Under the pieces are notes generated by a model, which was not told where the DNA came from, ran no database searches, and saw only the letters and a program-made list of their open reading frames with translations. From positions 21,349,798 through 21,413,797 of the forward strand of contig CM055113.1 in the NCBI GenBank assembly GCA_029204225.1: DNA of 64,000 nt, read 5' to 3'. This DNA is from Diphasiastrum complanatum. Lineage: Eukaryota > Streptophyta > Lycopodiopsida > Lycopodiales > Lycopodiaceae. The translations under genes and the position numbers were made by a program. Of the stretch, positions 11,181 to 23,082 are shown piece after piece (the first letter of the stretch is position 1; each line of letters begins with the position of its first letter).

Positions 11181-11624
11181 CTAGCCTGTCAGCTTTCTGC
11201 ATGCAACATACACGTAAAAAATGGTAGATGGACAAAATATGTCATTCACATACAATAAGCAAAAAAACAGGATAAGTAGGCATACAGATGGACTGGCAGA
11301 AGCATAGGACGGTCGGGGTGGGGAAGACTGACGGCCTTTATTTGCATTCAGCGACGACTCCTCATGATGTGTTGTAGAGATTGAACTTGTTGCCACTGAA
11401 GAAGTGCCACCAATCCCTACGCTTCGGACAGGATGAAAATCATAACCCGGTAGCACGTCGTCCTGGCCAAACATAAAATCTGAGAAAGGATTATCTTGCT
11501 TTTGGGGGCTGTTCAAGCCATGACTTGGATTCAAGGGAATGTTAGACGGTGGAGGTGATGTTGAGTGCAATAAGCCGAAGAAAGGATTGTCGTCTGATTC
11601 AATGCTCCTTTTTTGGCCCTCCAT
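11181..11624 (-). CDS. Unrecognised protein, first coding exon only
   Basis: Starting at the ATG whose complement lies at 11622-11624, the frame reads MEGQKRSIESDDNPFFGLL and is rich in Ser, Pro, Asn and Gly, with DNPFF and DNPFSDF repeats about 30 residues apart. It looks disordered. Composition turns hydrophobic after about 11294, where the exon probably ends (GCCA followed by GTCC would be a weak donor), so the frame down to 11181 is likely intronic. No later exon was found to the left, so the gene may be truncated by the mobile DNA there. The start is favoured over an upstream ATG because the MEGQ segment begins the well-composed part. The family is not recognised. The tandem repeat and a putative leader exon lie upstream. 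Confidence 0.45.
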   Translation of the reverse strand: MEGQKRSIESDDNPFFGLLHSTSPPPSNIPLNPSHGLNSPQKQDNPFSDFMFGQDDVLPGYDFHPVRSVGIGGTSSVATSSISTTHHEESSLNANKGRQSSPPRPSYASASPSVCLLILFFCLLYVNDIFCPSTIFYVYVACRKLTG

Positions 11625-11829
11625 TGCAAGTTTGATGCAAACGTTGAGTACTGCAAATTGCACAAAAGGAATGAATTTTGTGGCTCACAATCACTCCGAG
11701 GCAGACGAATCAGCCAAATCCATTTATCATTTACGCAAATCCGCTTGAAGTGCTAACAGAGATCCTAACATTTCCACCTCCACATGCCTGCTAGAATTTC
11801 TTGACAAGCGTTGCTATATACCTAACACA

Positions 11830-13080
11830 AAAGGCAGCAATAGCTGGTTAATGAACGAGGATCATAAATATCACAAGACCTAGGTAGCCAAAAACATGGG
11901 CCCTAAAAAAAGCTTTTTGAGTATTGAGAAGAAAGAATGTGAAATTGATGTGAACATCTCAGAAACCACACATTGAAGCAAATTCAGCACCCAACGATGG
12001 CTGGTCAACAAAGAGCTATCACGTAAGAAACCCTAAGTAGCCAAAAAACACGAGCCAGACACAAAAGTTTGAAAGATTAAACTAACACGAAAAAAGTGCG
12101 CAATACTCAAAAAGAAATTATTGAAGCGAATCCAACCAGTCTTAGGACCCACAGATAGCAACCATAGGCAGCCAAAAACACAATCCAGCATAAAAACTTG
12201 AAACTGAACAAAACTAAAGTATCGATGAGGATAGAAACTGCACATTCAAACGATTCCAACCAGCTTCAGCAGAGCGTCCAACCATGGCCGCTAGTCAATG
12301 AACAAAGATCCGAAAATGAACCGTAGATAGCAGTATATACAATTTTGAAAGATTTACCAAAAACAAAGTGAAACTAATGAGAAAATCTCATAAACTACAC
12401 ATTCAAGCAGACTTGACAGATCATCCAACCATGATCTTTGATCAGTGAACAAAGATCCCACAAATAGTAAACCCTACGTAGCCATAGGTAAAATTTTGAA
12501 AGATCCCGCAAAAATAAAGTGAAACAGACGACAACATCTCAGAAGCTACACAATAAAGCAAATTCAACCAACTTCAGCAGAGCATCCAACCATGACTGCT
12601 GGACAGTGAACAAAGATTTCACAAACAGCAAACCCTGGGGCCATAGATAGAATTTTGAAAGATTTACCAAAAACAAAGAGAAACTGACGAGAAAATCTCA
12701 GAAACTATATAATCCAGCAAATTTAAGCAGCTTCAGCAGAGCATCCAACCCTGACTGCTCGTCAGTGAGAAAAGATCCGACAAATAGCAAACCCTAGGTA
12801 GCCATAGATAAAATTTTGAATGACTTACCAAAAACGAAGTGAAACCGACACGAAAATCTCAGACACTACACAATCAAACAAATTCAAGCAGCTTCAGCAG
12901 AGCATCCAACCATAGCTGCAGGAAAGTGAACAAAGACCCCACAAACAGCAAACACTAGGTACCCATAGATCAAATTTTGAAGGATTGAGCAAAAACAAAG
13001 TGGAATTGATGAGAAAATCTCAGAAACCAAGCACATAAAAAGCAAATCCAACCAGTTTCAGCACACCATACCAGGCTTGC
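11830..13080. repeat. Tandem repeat, unit ~140-161 bp, about eight copies
   Basis: A recurring block contains CATCCAACCATGACTGCT, then GTGAACAAAGATCC, AAACCCTAGGTAGCCATAGAT, AAAATTTTGAAAGATTTACC and GAGAAAATCTCAGAAACTAC. The CCAACC landmark falls near 11989, 12129, 12276, 12422, 12583, 12742 and 12903, giving spacings of about 140, 147, 146, 161, 159 and 161. The repeat unit lengthens toward the right, so these are diverged copies. The array lies upstream of the exon at 11624 on its coding strand and probably sits in its leader intron. Confidence 0.85.
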
Positions 13081-13128
13081 ATGATTCTATAAGCCTCCTG
13101 ATATCAGAAAAACAGAAAGCAATTTACC

Positions 13129-13205
13129 TTCTTCCTTGGAGGGGATGAATGAATGAAGATGAAGGGAGAGAGAAAGAGAGAAGAGGGGGGAACGCCATCG
13201 CTTGC
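13129..13205 (-). promoter_or_regulatory. Putative transcribed leader exon of the 11.6-kb gene
   Basis: On the minus strand a CT-rich tract (CTCTTCTCTCTTTCTCTCTCC) typical of plant leaders is followed by AAGGAAGAAG and then GTAAATTG, a reasonable splice donor at 13128. This would place the 13080-11830 tandem array in a leader intron. An ATG at about 13200 could add a short N-terminus. This is inference from splice and composition signals only. Confidence 0.35.
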
Positions 13206-13640
13206 AAACCTTAATGACACGCTTCATCCGTTTGGATGCCGTCCACGTGTCCGAATGCCACATGTCGCCTGCTGAACGGTGGCTGCAACAGACGTGGCAA
13301 AATCACATGTCCTACGTGGCCGACGCAAGGCCTCAACGGTGACCTACGATAACCGGTCACCCAAACTCTGTCACGCATGGGAAAAATACCGTTACAATCG
13401 GTTATCTGCCGGTTGCCATAACCTACTCCCAAAGCAAGCATATGCCCCCTAAGCAAGCTTTAAGTATTGGGTAGAGGCTTGGGGACAGACCTAGGGCTTT
13501 TTACAAGTTTGAGGGCATGTGGACTCAAGCTCTTCAATTCATTTCAACTAGTCTTACTTGCGCGAAATTTTGGTATTATTAACCCATGAGAACATAGAGA
13601 ATCAAACTTGGGTGGTCGGCAAGCTCAACTCAAACATGAT
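13206..13640. other. GC-richer upstream region, no gene
   Basis: This stretch has raised GC content with AACGGTGG, CAACGGTGACC, CGGTTATC and CACGTG-type words and could be the promoter of the minus-strand gene fragment. No convincing coding frame is present. The short minus-strand ORF here has no recognisable domain. Confidence 0.3.
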
Positions 13641-13890
13641 ACACCGACTCACCACATGGGGGAAGATTACCTCCAAGGAATGAGTGGGTGCTCATCTACA
13701 AGAAATCAACCTAAGATTATTTGGGGGATGCGCTTACGTGCACAAGCCAATCAATTTTCTTTTGATTAAAAAGCTCACCGAAAACAATATTTCATGTGCA
13801 CTTGGAGGTAAGAGATCTTGTAAGGCATTAGAGGAGTTTCAAATTCGAAAAATATCTTATAAGGAATGCCACATAGAATAAGAAAAAAAG
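13640..13890 (+). pseudogene. Copia integrase-core end fragment
   Basis: The frame reads NLRLFGGCAYVHKP, matching the LRVFGC-AYVH block that follows the copia integrase core. No other copia domain adjoins it in frame. It is a short relic with unknown ends. Confidence 0.5.
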
Positions 13891-13899
13891 TTTAAATAA

Positions 13900-15110
13900 A
13901 AAAAAAAACAATATTGTCCATTTGCTTGCCCACACCACTCCTGTTGTGAAGCTACCTTTACAAGCTTTACTTCCGGCTGGCGCCAGCAGCTTCCCTGCTG
14001 CTCCCGGCGTCACTGTGACCAGAATTCAGCCAGCGCCAAGTTCCTATGGCTGAAAATCTCTGATCGGTTCTAGCGAAGTCCAGAGAGCTCAGATCGATGT
14101 GCAATCACCTCACACGATCTAGGCATGAATAAAGGAAGCATGGGGATCAATAAATTCTAGAGAGAGAAAATCATAGAGAAAGAAAACGTGCTTTACCAGC
14201 CTGGGTAGAGTACTTGGTATGAGGGGAGGTGGCGAATCCCACCAATACTATAGGGGAGTGCGGGTTGCGACTCAGGGCGAGCTCCAACCAAGTCTCAGCC
14301 TCCCTTGCTGGAATGTTGTCCTGGCACTCGCCTTGGCATGCCAGTAGGGTCGGTCACACACTTGAAATGTAACATTCTCAGATTTATCAATAAAGTGGGA
14401 TTTTTCTCAAACTGACTCTGATTACCTTCTGGGTTTCAGTGTTCGGTAAAAGCGCCAGTTGTAAGGCCGCTTCAAACTTTTTAATTTGGCACATAGCTGA
14501 GGGTCGTATCCCGGGATGCCAGCGGTATGCCGTCGGGACCATTCGGTCCGTGGCGCCAACGGTATGTTGTCGGGACCATTTGGTCCAGGAACTGGTTGTC
14601 TCCATATCTGTCGCGGCTTGTGGTTCTGAGTGTTCCTTGCATGAACGTGAATGGGTTAAGCTCTTGGGGAACGGGCTCTAACCTGTCGGCTGAGTTGGAT
14701 GGCTTGCTTGGGTGGAAGTTACCTGTTTATGGTTGTCCAGTCTGGCGTGGCGCCAAGTTGGCTTCCAACACTCGTGACGGAGCTTTCAGTTGGTTAAGTG
14801 TGATGTAAGTCAGACCGCTTGCTTGGAATGGATGTTACTTGTTTGTAACGAAGCTTCGAGTTAAGTTTGATGTATGTCGGGCGGCTGGCGCAGAGGGAAG
14901 TCACCCACATCGGGACCCCCGATCTGGCATGGCGCCAGGTTGGATCTCAATGTTGGTTTCGGAACTTCAAGTTGGTTAAGTCTGATCTTTGTTGGCGAGT
15001 TGGTTGCTTGTATGTCAAGTGGGTTTGGATGGCAAGAGTTGGAGGCTGAGAAGCTAAGTCGTGGTTTCTGGCTCCCTTTGGGATGCCTGCGCTACAACTC
15101 CTGAAGCCTA
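13900..15110. other. Unclassified repetitive region with GGCGCC-centred duplications
   Basis: Two related blocks are visible: CTGGCGTGGCGCCAAGTTGG at about 14741 and CTGGCATGGCGCCAGGTTGG at about 14924. Both are followed by similar TTCAAGTTGGTTAAG-type sequence, indicating a diverged duplication with a step near 183 bp. An AATAAAG signal lies near 14390. The layout resembles an LTR or SINE-rich relic, but no ends can be set. No protein is supported. Confidence 0.4.
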
Positions 15111-17779
15111 CACCACTCCCAATGGCATAACCATCTCGTATACAGTTATGATTAAGCAAACCAACTGTTGTTATGGCTCAATTTTGTCTAGGCTACTTAC
15201 ATGGATATGTGTGCAATGGTTTATAAGAATATTGTGAAAGATCGCAACAATATAGAAATACATTTTCAATGCAAAGGATTTAGTTATTGGAAAGTCAAAT
15301 AAGATGTATATCTTCTCACTATCATGAGAATGTGTGTCATAGAAAAGTTGTTGCAAGGAAATGCAGATCTTTGAACAAATCATGAGTCATTAAAAAAAGT
15401 TATCTAAGATATTAGAATAGACTCTAAGCAAATGCAAGTAATATTGCATTCCATTCATTCTAAGAACTTGCAGTTATCGAAAGATGTGGAAGTGTTAACA
15501 AAGAAGGCTAAAAATAATAAACGAATGCGACACACTTGCAAGGAAATTCAAAATCTCTCAAAATGACGTTATCGAAATGGAAGGATTCATGCGTTCAAGT
15601 AAGTACTTTGAAATTTCTATCGTCTAATTAATTGAATCTGTTTATTTGTAACAAGTTTAAATTGTTTTATAATTTGTTTCGTTTCCATGGAAGTCTGCAT
15701 TGGTTGTAGATCAAAATATAAGAGATAGTGCCTTAATCAGAAAGACATCGTTATATGTTGACAAGTAAATCCATTGAATTCATGTTGATGAATAACAAAC
15801 ATTCTCGTATAAAGTCTAGAATTACAGAGGGCTTGATGATGGACATCCAAATTTTAGATAAAACTATAGTCTAGGGTGCTTCTGATTCTGTCGGGATAAG
15901 TAGGGAAACAATTGTACAATTTTCAAACTTATCAAGTGCTTGGCTTAAGCACTTGATAAGTGTTTGGCTTAACGACTGGCAAATTTGCATATATGTAGGC
16001 ATTGGTACCCGACCATCGAGGACTTCATTTGCGTTATCATCTGCCATATTGATTACCTGAAACAATAATTTAGCTTAATTAGTCGAGATCCAATCATCAA
16101 CCAACAAGTGAAATGTTCAGAACCTTCATAAGAGGCCAAAATTATTCAGCAAGGTCTTTCACTTATTTAAGGAAATTTTGTTTAATCAATATCAGACTGA
16201 TTTAAACAACTACAACTTTTAGGACCAAAACTAAAAAGTTATGAAAAACTGGGATTTTCAAAAACCGTTCGAAATGGACCAACTGTGAAAATCGATTAAG
16301 AAGATTGATCCAACAATTCACAGATACTGTCACATATCAAAAACATTTCAAAACATCCTGTATGCAACCAATTTCAAAAAAAATGAAAAATTTCTGTAAA
16401 TAGACTAGCCACTAGGAAATCTGCTTTTTGATCTAGAATTTCAAAAATAGCTTCATGCAAGAAATCTATTGATCAAACTACTGATTACGCATGCAACATG
16501 CATCCAAGCATTCCTACAGGTCTATTCATACATTTCCATCATCAGACAAGCACTACATTGAGTTACAAGCATGCATGCATCAGAACAATTGCCATTTTTA
16601 GTTCAAAAATTGCCAAACTTCAGACGGCCATAACTTTCTCACAGGACACCAAATTGGTCGCTGTAAAGCACGATACGGAGGGAGAGTGGATCTACAAGGC
16701 ACTTGCCACATCACTCTGTCACATAGGCTTCACACGTGCGAGCTATAAATGGCCAAAAATCATATAGTAGGGCGCACTTTAGGAAGGTGATATTATAAAA
16801 AATTGCACTCCAGCCCAATAAGCACCCAATCAGAGGCTACAAGCACTCTACTAAGGTTCATTATAGAGGCATAGAAGCTTCTAACAGGTCCAGCAAGCAA
16901 TCATAAGCTCAGATCATGCAAAAAATGCATTTTTGGCCTCCTTCAACAAGCAAAACTTCAATATGATGGTGTCTAATGCTCACCTATCCAAATTGGATGC
17001 ATGATGGCTCAAATCAGAGGCAATCCATCATATCTTTAATCTTGTAATGATAACCAACAGGTTCAGACCCCCATTTAAAAGGTATTCATGCCCAAAAATC
17101 ACCAAAGATACACTATTTTTTTGATGTTTTGAGCCCCCTAATGGTGTCCAATCCTAACCAAACTTCATGACAGCCCTGGGACAGATTCATTACACCTGTG
17201 AAAATGTGCTTACCAACTATTGGCTAAGAATTTTGAGATCTACCACAAAATTAGTCCAAAAATCATCAAAAAATATGTTTTTTGACCAATTTTGACCAAA
17301 ATTCCTAATTTCTATAAATCCATTGCATTCAAGCACTAAAAGTTCCGATTTTAGTCAAATATGGATTCTATAGCCCATTTATCGTCCCAAAACCCCAATT
17401 TTTGGCCCAAAATTACTATCTAAACATCCTTTTGACTATTCAAACATCATGCAATCATTATATCCCATCATTAATGACTGTAAAACAGTAAGTACAAATT
17501 GGAAAATGTACTACACCAATAGGTATGACCAATTTCAAGCAAAAAACTTCAATTCTAGGTGAAATTTCACTAAAATCATAAAAAATCCTATGATTTTTGT
17601 CAAAATTTATGGAGCAAATCCACAATTATGATCTTTAGGCTAAAAGTACACCAAGGATCTGAGAAGTCACCTACTTGAAATTGAATTCCACCACCTAAAA
17701 GAATAAGCAAAGAGACACACCAAACAAGCTGCAAAAGTCCAAGATCCTCAAGCCCCACCTCCTGGTTGATGTGAACCTT
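15110..17779. other. AT-rich region without a recognisable gene; likely element leader
   Basis: No coding domain is recognisable on either strand. A strong hairpin lies at 15927-15961. The right end (17630-17790) resembles 47990-48158 and, read on the minus strand, follows a primer-binding site. It is therefore probably the untranslated leader of a gypsy-type element running leftward, with its coding part lost or too decayed to see. Confidence 0.4.
15927..15961. repeat. Perfect 15-bp stem, 5-nt loop hairpin
   Basis: ACTTATCAAGTGCTT, loop GGCTT, then AAGCACTTGATAAGT. A further CAAA/TTTG match extends the stem beyond a two-base bulge. It has no T-run and no association with a gene. Confidence 0.85.
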
Positions 17780-17996
17780 GCTCTGATACCACTATAACGA
17801 TCGCCAAGTGAAGATCTTCAAGAATCCTATCACATGCAAACCAAAAGGACACCTGTGGAGCATGAACCACCCAACCAATATGGAGAGGCTAGTCAATACC
17901 CTAACCAATCCACCCCCAAGCCACAATGAAGAACACAAGAGAGGAGAGGAGAAACTGGCTCAAGAGACTGAATTCCCAATAGGGAGATGGGCGAGT
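17780..17996 (-). mobile_element. Gypsy-type LTR (minus), inner part with primer-binding site
   Basis: On the minus strand the LTR 3' end (GGCGATCGTTATAG) is followed at once by TGGTATCAGAGC (complement 17780-17791), the usual initiator tRNA-Met primer-binding site. The LTR body matches 47460-47658 in inverted orientation. It is interrupted at 17997 by a copia derivative and resumes at 20768. Confidence 0.8.
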
Positions 17997-18818
17997 TGTT
18001 AAAAATATCACCTCCAACTTGATGTACTTTGTAGATCTTAAGATAATTGACTTTATAGGATCTCACACGTGTGGAGTCTATTCCCACGTGTGAAAGAATG
18101 TACATAAGTCACTTTTATAAAGTTAGATTGATTTTAGCTAGATCTACACTAGTGTGAAATTGACCTTTGAGTAGAATCTTGAAATTGGTCAAATTGGTCA
18201 AAAATGAGTTATTACTCACACATGTCAAAATACCATTCACACATGTGGATAAGCTTCTAGATGATAAGATAAGAAGATTCTTTTAGATCCTATTGTATAG
18301 GGAATATTCCTATAAATGTGGATGACTAGCTTTTTGTTTTTAGCCAAAGAGAATAGTCAACTTTGTGAAATGAGCACATATGGCTCCCATTGGTGGATCT
18401 GGATGATTAGGCACTCTTCACACGTGTGAAGGCTTGCTGGACAGTACACAGCTCGTGGATGTACTTGATCTAAAAAGGGATCAACCAAATCAATGAGAAG
18501 TTGATGTGACATTGGCAATTTCTAGTCTTGCTTATATTTTCCACATTTGTCTTGTGTTTTTGTGATTGAAATGCATTTCTAAGCTTGAGTACTTTACACT
18601 CTGTAAATAGGCCGTACATGTACTGTTCTCCACACGTGTGAGGCCACTCATCCAAGTTTTTAATCATTTGATCCATTGCTCTTGCTTAAATCATAGTGTA
18701 AAGCAACTAGATCAAGATCTAACACCTAGAACTTGATAGATCTTTAGATTAAGCAATCAATAACTCTTAATGATTGATAAGTACAATCATAATTGTCCTT
18801 TTTCTCTGAAAATTGACA
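17997..18818 (+). repeat. 5' LTR of the copia derivative
   Basis: 822 bp, TG...CA. It contains several CACGTG-centred palindromes (18066, 18085, 18421 and CACACGTGTG at 18631) and a TATAAATG-like word near 18312. Compared with the 3' LTR it lacks a short segment near 20125-20150. Confidence 0.9.
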
Positions 18819-19411
18819 TGGTATCAGAGCCAATTCTAAGAGTGATCTAAATGATTAATAGTTCTTGTGAAATCATAGACAATGTGTTGTTTTTGAGTTG
18901 TACTTGAGAGGGCGAGTTCAAGGAGAGAGGTATCATCATTATTTCTGGTCAAGATTGATTTGTGGGCTGCTGAAGTACTGTCCACATGTGTGAAACCATA
19001 CAACAACCTTTAAATTAATTTCCTCCAATGTTTTTGACCCAAAACTGTGCATATTAGTCCAAAATTCAAGGTTTTTGGTGCATTGTCTAGATCTAGGTTC
19101 AATCTATTGAATGCTAATGATCAAATAGGGATTTAAATCATTGAAGCAATTCATTTTGAAGCATTAGGTCAGATCTATAAGGCTGATTTGTTCAGATCTT
19201 AAGTGTGTGTGAAATGTCAAACAAAATTATCCTACAATCAATTTTTTGGAGGAGTGATTTGCTAGGATAATTGAAGTAGATCTATTATACCATCATCCAA
19301 GTGAATTAGGATTAATTGGGCTAAGATTAGAAGCTTCTTGGAAGCTAGAAATCTATCTTAGATCATTCTTTATCAAGAGATCTTTGTGCATCTCATAGGC
19401 TTTCATTCACA

Positions 19412-19914
19412 ATGTCATCCATGGGTGGATATATGCTAGAATCTAGTGAGAAACTAACTTCCACAAACTATTCCATTTGGAACGTGAGGATGGAATCACT
19501 ACTTGCGGTTCATGACCTCTTTGATATTGTTTTAGGAGTTGAGGAAGAGCCTCAAGCTGCTTAAGAACAACTAAAATACAAGAAGAGGGTTAGATTAGCC
19601 CTACATTGCTTAAAGTTAAATGTAAGCAATGACCTCTTGAAGGAGGTGGCTTCTTGTACCTCATCAAAAGAGGCTTGAGATTCACTAAAGAACATTTATG
19701 AATCCAATAACAGTTCAAGAGTACTTATGCTAAGAAACTTGATCTTGCAAAGCATGAGGGGAAGTGGAGAAAATGGACAAGGATATGTCCTAAGGATAAA
19801 ACATCCGAGTGCATAGCCGATATCTTAATCAAACCTTTGGCTAAAGATTCATTCTTCAAGTTAAGAGATGCTCTTGGAGTTGTAGATAGATGTACATTAG
19901 ACTTGTCAAGTTAG
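19412..19914 (+). pseudogene. Copia gag start fused to the RNase H tail
   Basis: The frame opens MSSMGGYMLESSEKL and shows the copia gag signature (NYSIWNVRMESLL; LNVSNDLLKEVA; YESNNSSRVLMLRN). Stop codons replace expected Gln or Trp positions (A-TAG-EQLKY, EA-TGA-DSL). Near 19770-19795 it jumps to CIADILIKPLAKDSFFKLR, the end of RNase H, and stops at 19912. Everything from late gag through integrase and RT is deleted. The gag is related to that at 57173-57560. Confidence 0.8.
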
Positions 19915-19925
19915 AAGTGGAGAGG

Positions 19926-20767
19926 AGTTAAAAATATCACTTCCAACTTGATGTACTTTGTAGATCTTAAGATAATTGATCTTGATAGGATCTCACACGT
20001 GTGGAGTCTATTCCCACGTGTGAAAGAATGTACATAAGTCACTTTTATAAAGTTAGATTGATTTTAGCTAGATCTACACTAGTGTGAAATTGACCTTTGA
20101 ATAGAATCTTGAAATTGGTCAAACTTTATGTAAATAGATTGGACTTCCATGTGAATGAGTTATTACTCACACATGTCAAGATACCATTCACACGTGTGGA
20201 TAAGCTTCTAGATGATAAGATAAGAAGATTCCATTAGATCCTATTTTATAGAGAATATTCCTATAAATGTGGAAGACTAGCTTTTTGTTTTCTAGCCAAA
20301 GAGAATAGTCAACTTTGTGAAATGAGCACATATGGCTCCCATTGGTGGATCTGGATGATTAGGCACTCTTCACACATGTGAAGGCTTGCTGGACAGTACG
20401 CAGCTCGTGGATGTATTTGATCTATAAAGGGATCAACCAAATCAATGAGAAGTTGATGTGACATTGGCAATTTCTAGTCTTGCTTGTATTTTCCACATTT
20501 GTCTTGTGTTTTTGTGATTGAAATGTTCTAAGCTTGAGTACTTTACGCTCTGTAAACAGGCCACACAAGTACTGTCCTCCACACATGCAAGGCCACTCAT
20601 CCAAGTTTTTAATCATTTGATCCATTGCTCTTGCTTAAATCATAGTGTAAAGCATCTAGATCAAGATCTAACACCTAGAACTTGATAAATCTTTGGATTA
20701 AGCAATCAATAACTCTTAATGATTGATAAGTACAATCATAATTGTCCTTTTTCTCTGAAAATTGACA
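19926..20767 (+). repeat. 3' LTR of the copia derivative
   Basis: 842 bp and nearly identical to the 5' LTR across most of its length, with CACGTG palindromes at about 19995, 20014 and 20197. One palindrome of the 5' LTR (CACACGTGTG near 18419) has become CACACATGTG here near 20371, a C-to-T or G-to-A type change. Confidence 0.9.
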
Positions 20768-21043
20768 CAAGTTTCCGTAGGATATATTCTCTTCAAGAGG
20801 AGAGAATATTTTCCTTAGGATCCCCATGCAACCTATATTGAGCTATTGACCTCCTATTCTTGCATTAAAGCGGTCATTCACCATGCATGTGCTCCTATGT
20901 CCAATTATAGGTCTGGGCCCTCATATGATTATTAATTACTTGAAACAACCACGTCCGGAATGATGTAGCATAACTAATAACCACATACAACTGGAGTGAC
21001 CGGCTATCCACGTCACGAATTATTCTGATTTTCTTATACATGA
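20768..21043 (-). mobile_element. Gypsy-type LTR (minus), outer part
   Basis: This continues the LTR interrupted at 17996. Read on the minus strand it matches 47190-47458, including TGTATAAG, GACGTGGATAGCCGGTCACTC and GTGGTTATTAGTTATGCTAC. It ends near 21043, 13 bases before a 151-bp GA run. Confidence 0.85.
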
Positions 21044-21052
21044 CATGGACAT

Positions 21053-22089
<1,037 letters not shown>

Positions 22090-23082
22090 AGTGTCATCTT
22101 TTTTGCTTTCGCCTGTCAAGAATTATGAGTAAATATGCAGAGTCGCATTTTTTGCATTTTTTCAAAGTGCCTCAAATGTTAATGAAATGACTTTGGCAAA
22201 GTGTGGAGTTACCCTAAAATGAAGGAAATGAGATTTTAGGACATTGTCGGGTTTTTCGCAAAAAACCGATACTGTCGCCTTTTTGCGACACTGTCACCTG
22301 TGGCAATTTACGTTCATTTCTGTAGAGTGACAATTTCGGTTCATTTATGCAGACAGACTGTTTACGGCCAATTTCCACCGCTTATCAGCAAGCAAATTCT
22401 GAGAAGGACTGGATGGATGCCAGCGGATTCCAGCCAACTGGCAATCGCATTTGAAGACCTAATTACTTAGTATAAATCAGTTGTTCATACATCTCATTAT
22501 CATTGTTCAAGATCTGAAATGTTACTGTGAATTGTGAAGGGGCTACGTGTTATTACACGACGCTTTATGCGCTCTTATCAAGCAGATTGTTCACAATTAG
22601 AAAGTATTGTAGTTAGCTCTCTATCAAGCTTTCAAGCTTGAACTCTCTTGAGCATTCTAGCTCAGTCTTTAGAGATTTATGTTAGAGTTGCTACTGCGCT
22701 ACTGGTTATCGGCAGAGCTGCCTATTATCAGACTTATTTTCAATTACTCAGAGACAACTTAGAGTGCGCGGTTTCTATCCGCTATTGTCTTGCACTCATT
22801 AGCATCTAACTTTGTTTTTCTGAATCAATACTATTTCTTATTGCGTTCAGTTTATGTCAGAATGCATTCATCTTTGTATTGCTTTTGTAACTGGTAGAAA
22901 TTGTTTGAGAATTCAATACTTTATGTTTGGCTACATAATCACTTAATATCTAGCGAAAGTTAGTTGCTAAAGATTGGACGTGATTTCTATCAATACTGTT
23001 TTGTTCAATTTGATAGGCGTAGTCATGCATTGGAAGTAGGAAAAGTTTTTGTTTCCACCATTACTTTCTCCTATTTTCGACA
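22090..23082 (+). mobile_element. LTR of family A (plus orientation), 5'-truncated
   Basis: It matches the solo LTR at 44851-46044 and the inverted copy at 25687-26899 over landmarks such as AAAGTGCCTCAAATGTTAA, GACTTTGGCAAAGTGTGG, CAAGCTTTCAAGCTTGAAC and TAGTCATGCAT. It lacks about 250 bp at its 5' end. It ends near TTTCGACA at 23082. Confidence 0.75.

Larger units (their letters stand above)
17997..20767 (+). mobile_element. Non-autonomous copia derivative with two LTRs, nested in a gypsy LTR
   Basis: A complete LTR-to-LTR element. The 5' LTR 17997-18818 starts TGTTAAAAATATCACC and ends AATTGACA. The 3' LTR 19926-20767 has the same ends except A for T at its first base. The primer-binding site TGGTATCAGAGC lies at 18819-18830 and a purine tract GTGGAGAGG ends at 19925. 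The 1.1-kb interior keeps only the gag start and the last residues of RNase H. Flanking 5-mers CGAGT (17992-17996) and CAAGT (20768-20772) fit a target duplication with one change, and the uninterrupted site GGAAACTCGCCC exists at 47459-47470 (inverted). It would depend on enzymes from a full copia element. Confidence 0.9.

Noticed and set aside
11830..13080. CRISPR-like array
   Set aside because: The units are contiguous diverged tandem copies without unique spacers, and the DNA is plant nuclear.
14387..15159. Overlapping ORFs on both strands as a gene
   Set aside because: The region is a duplicated non-coding block. The frames do not resemble any family and are open mainly because the sequence is GC-richer.
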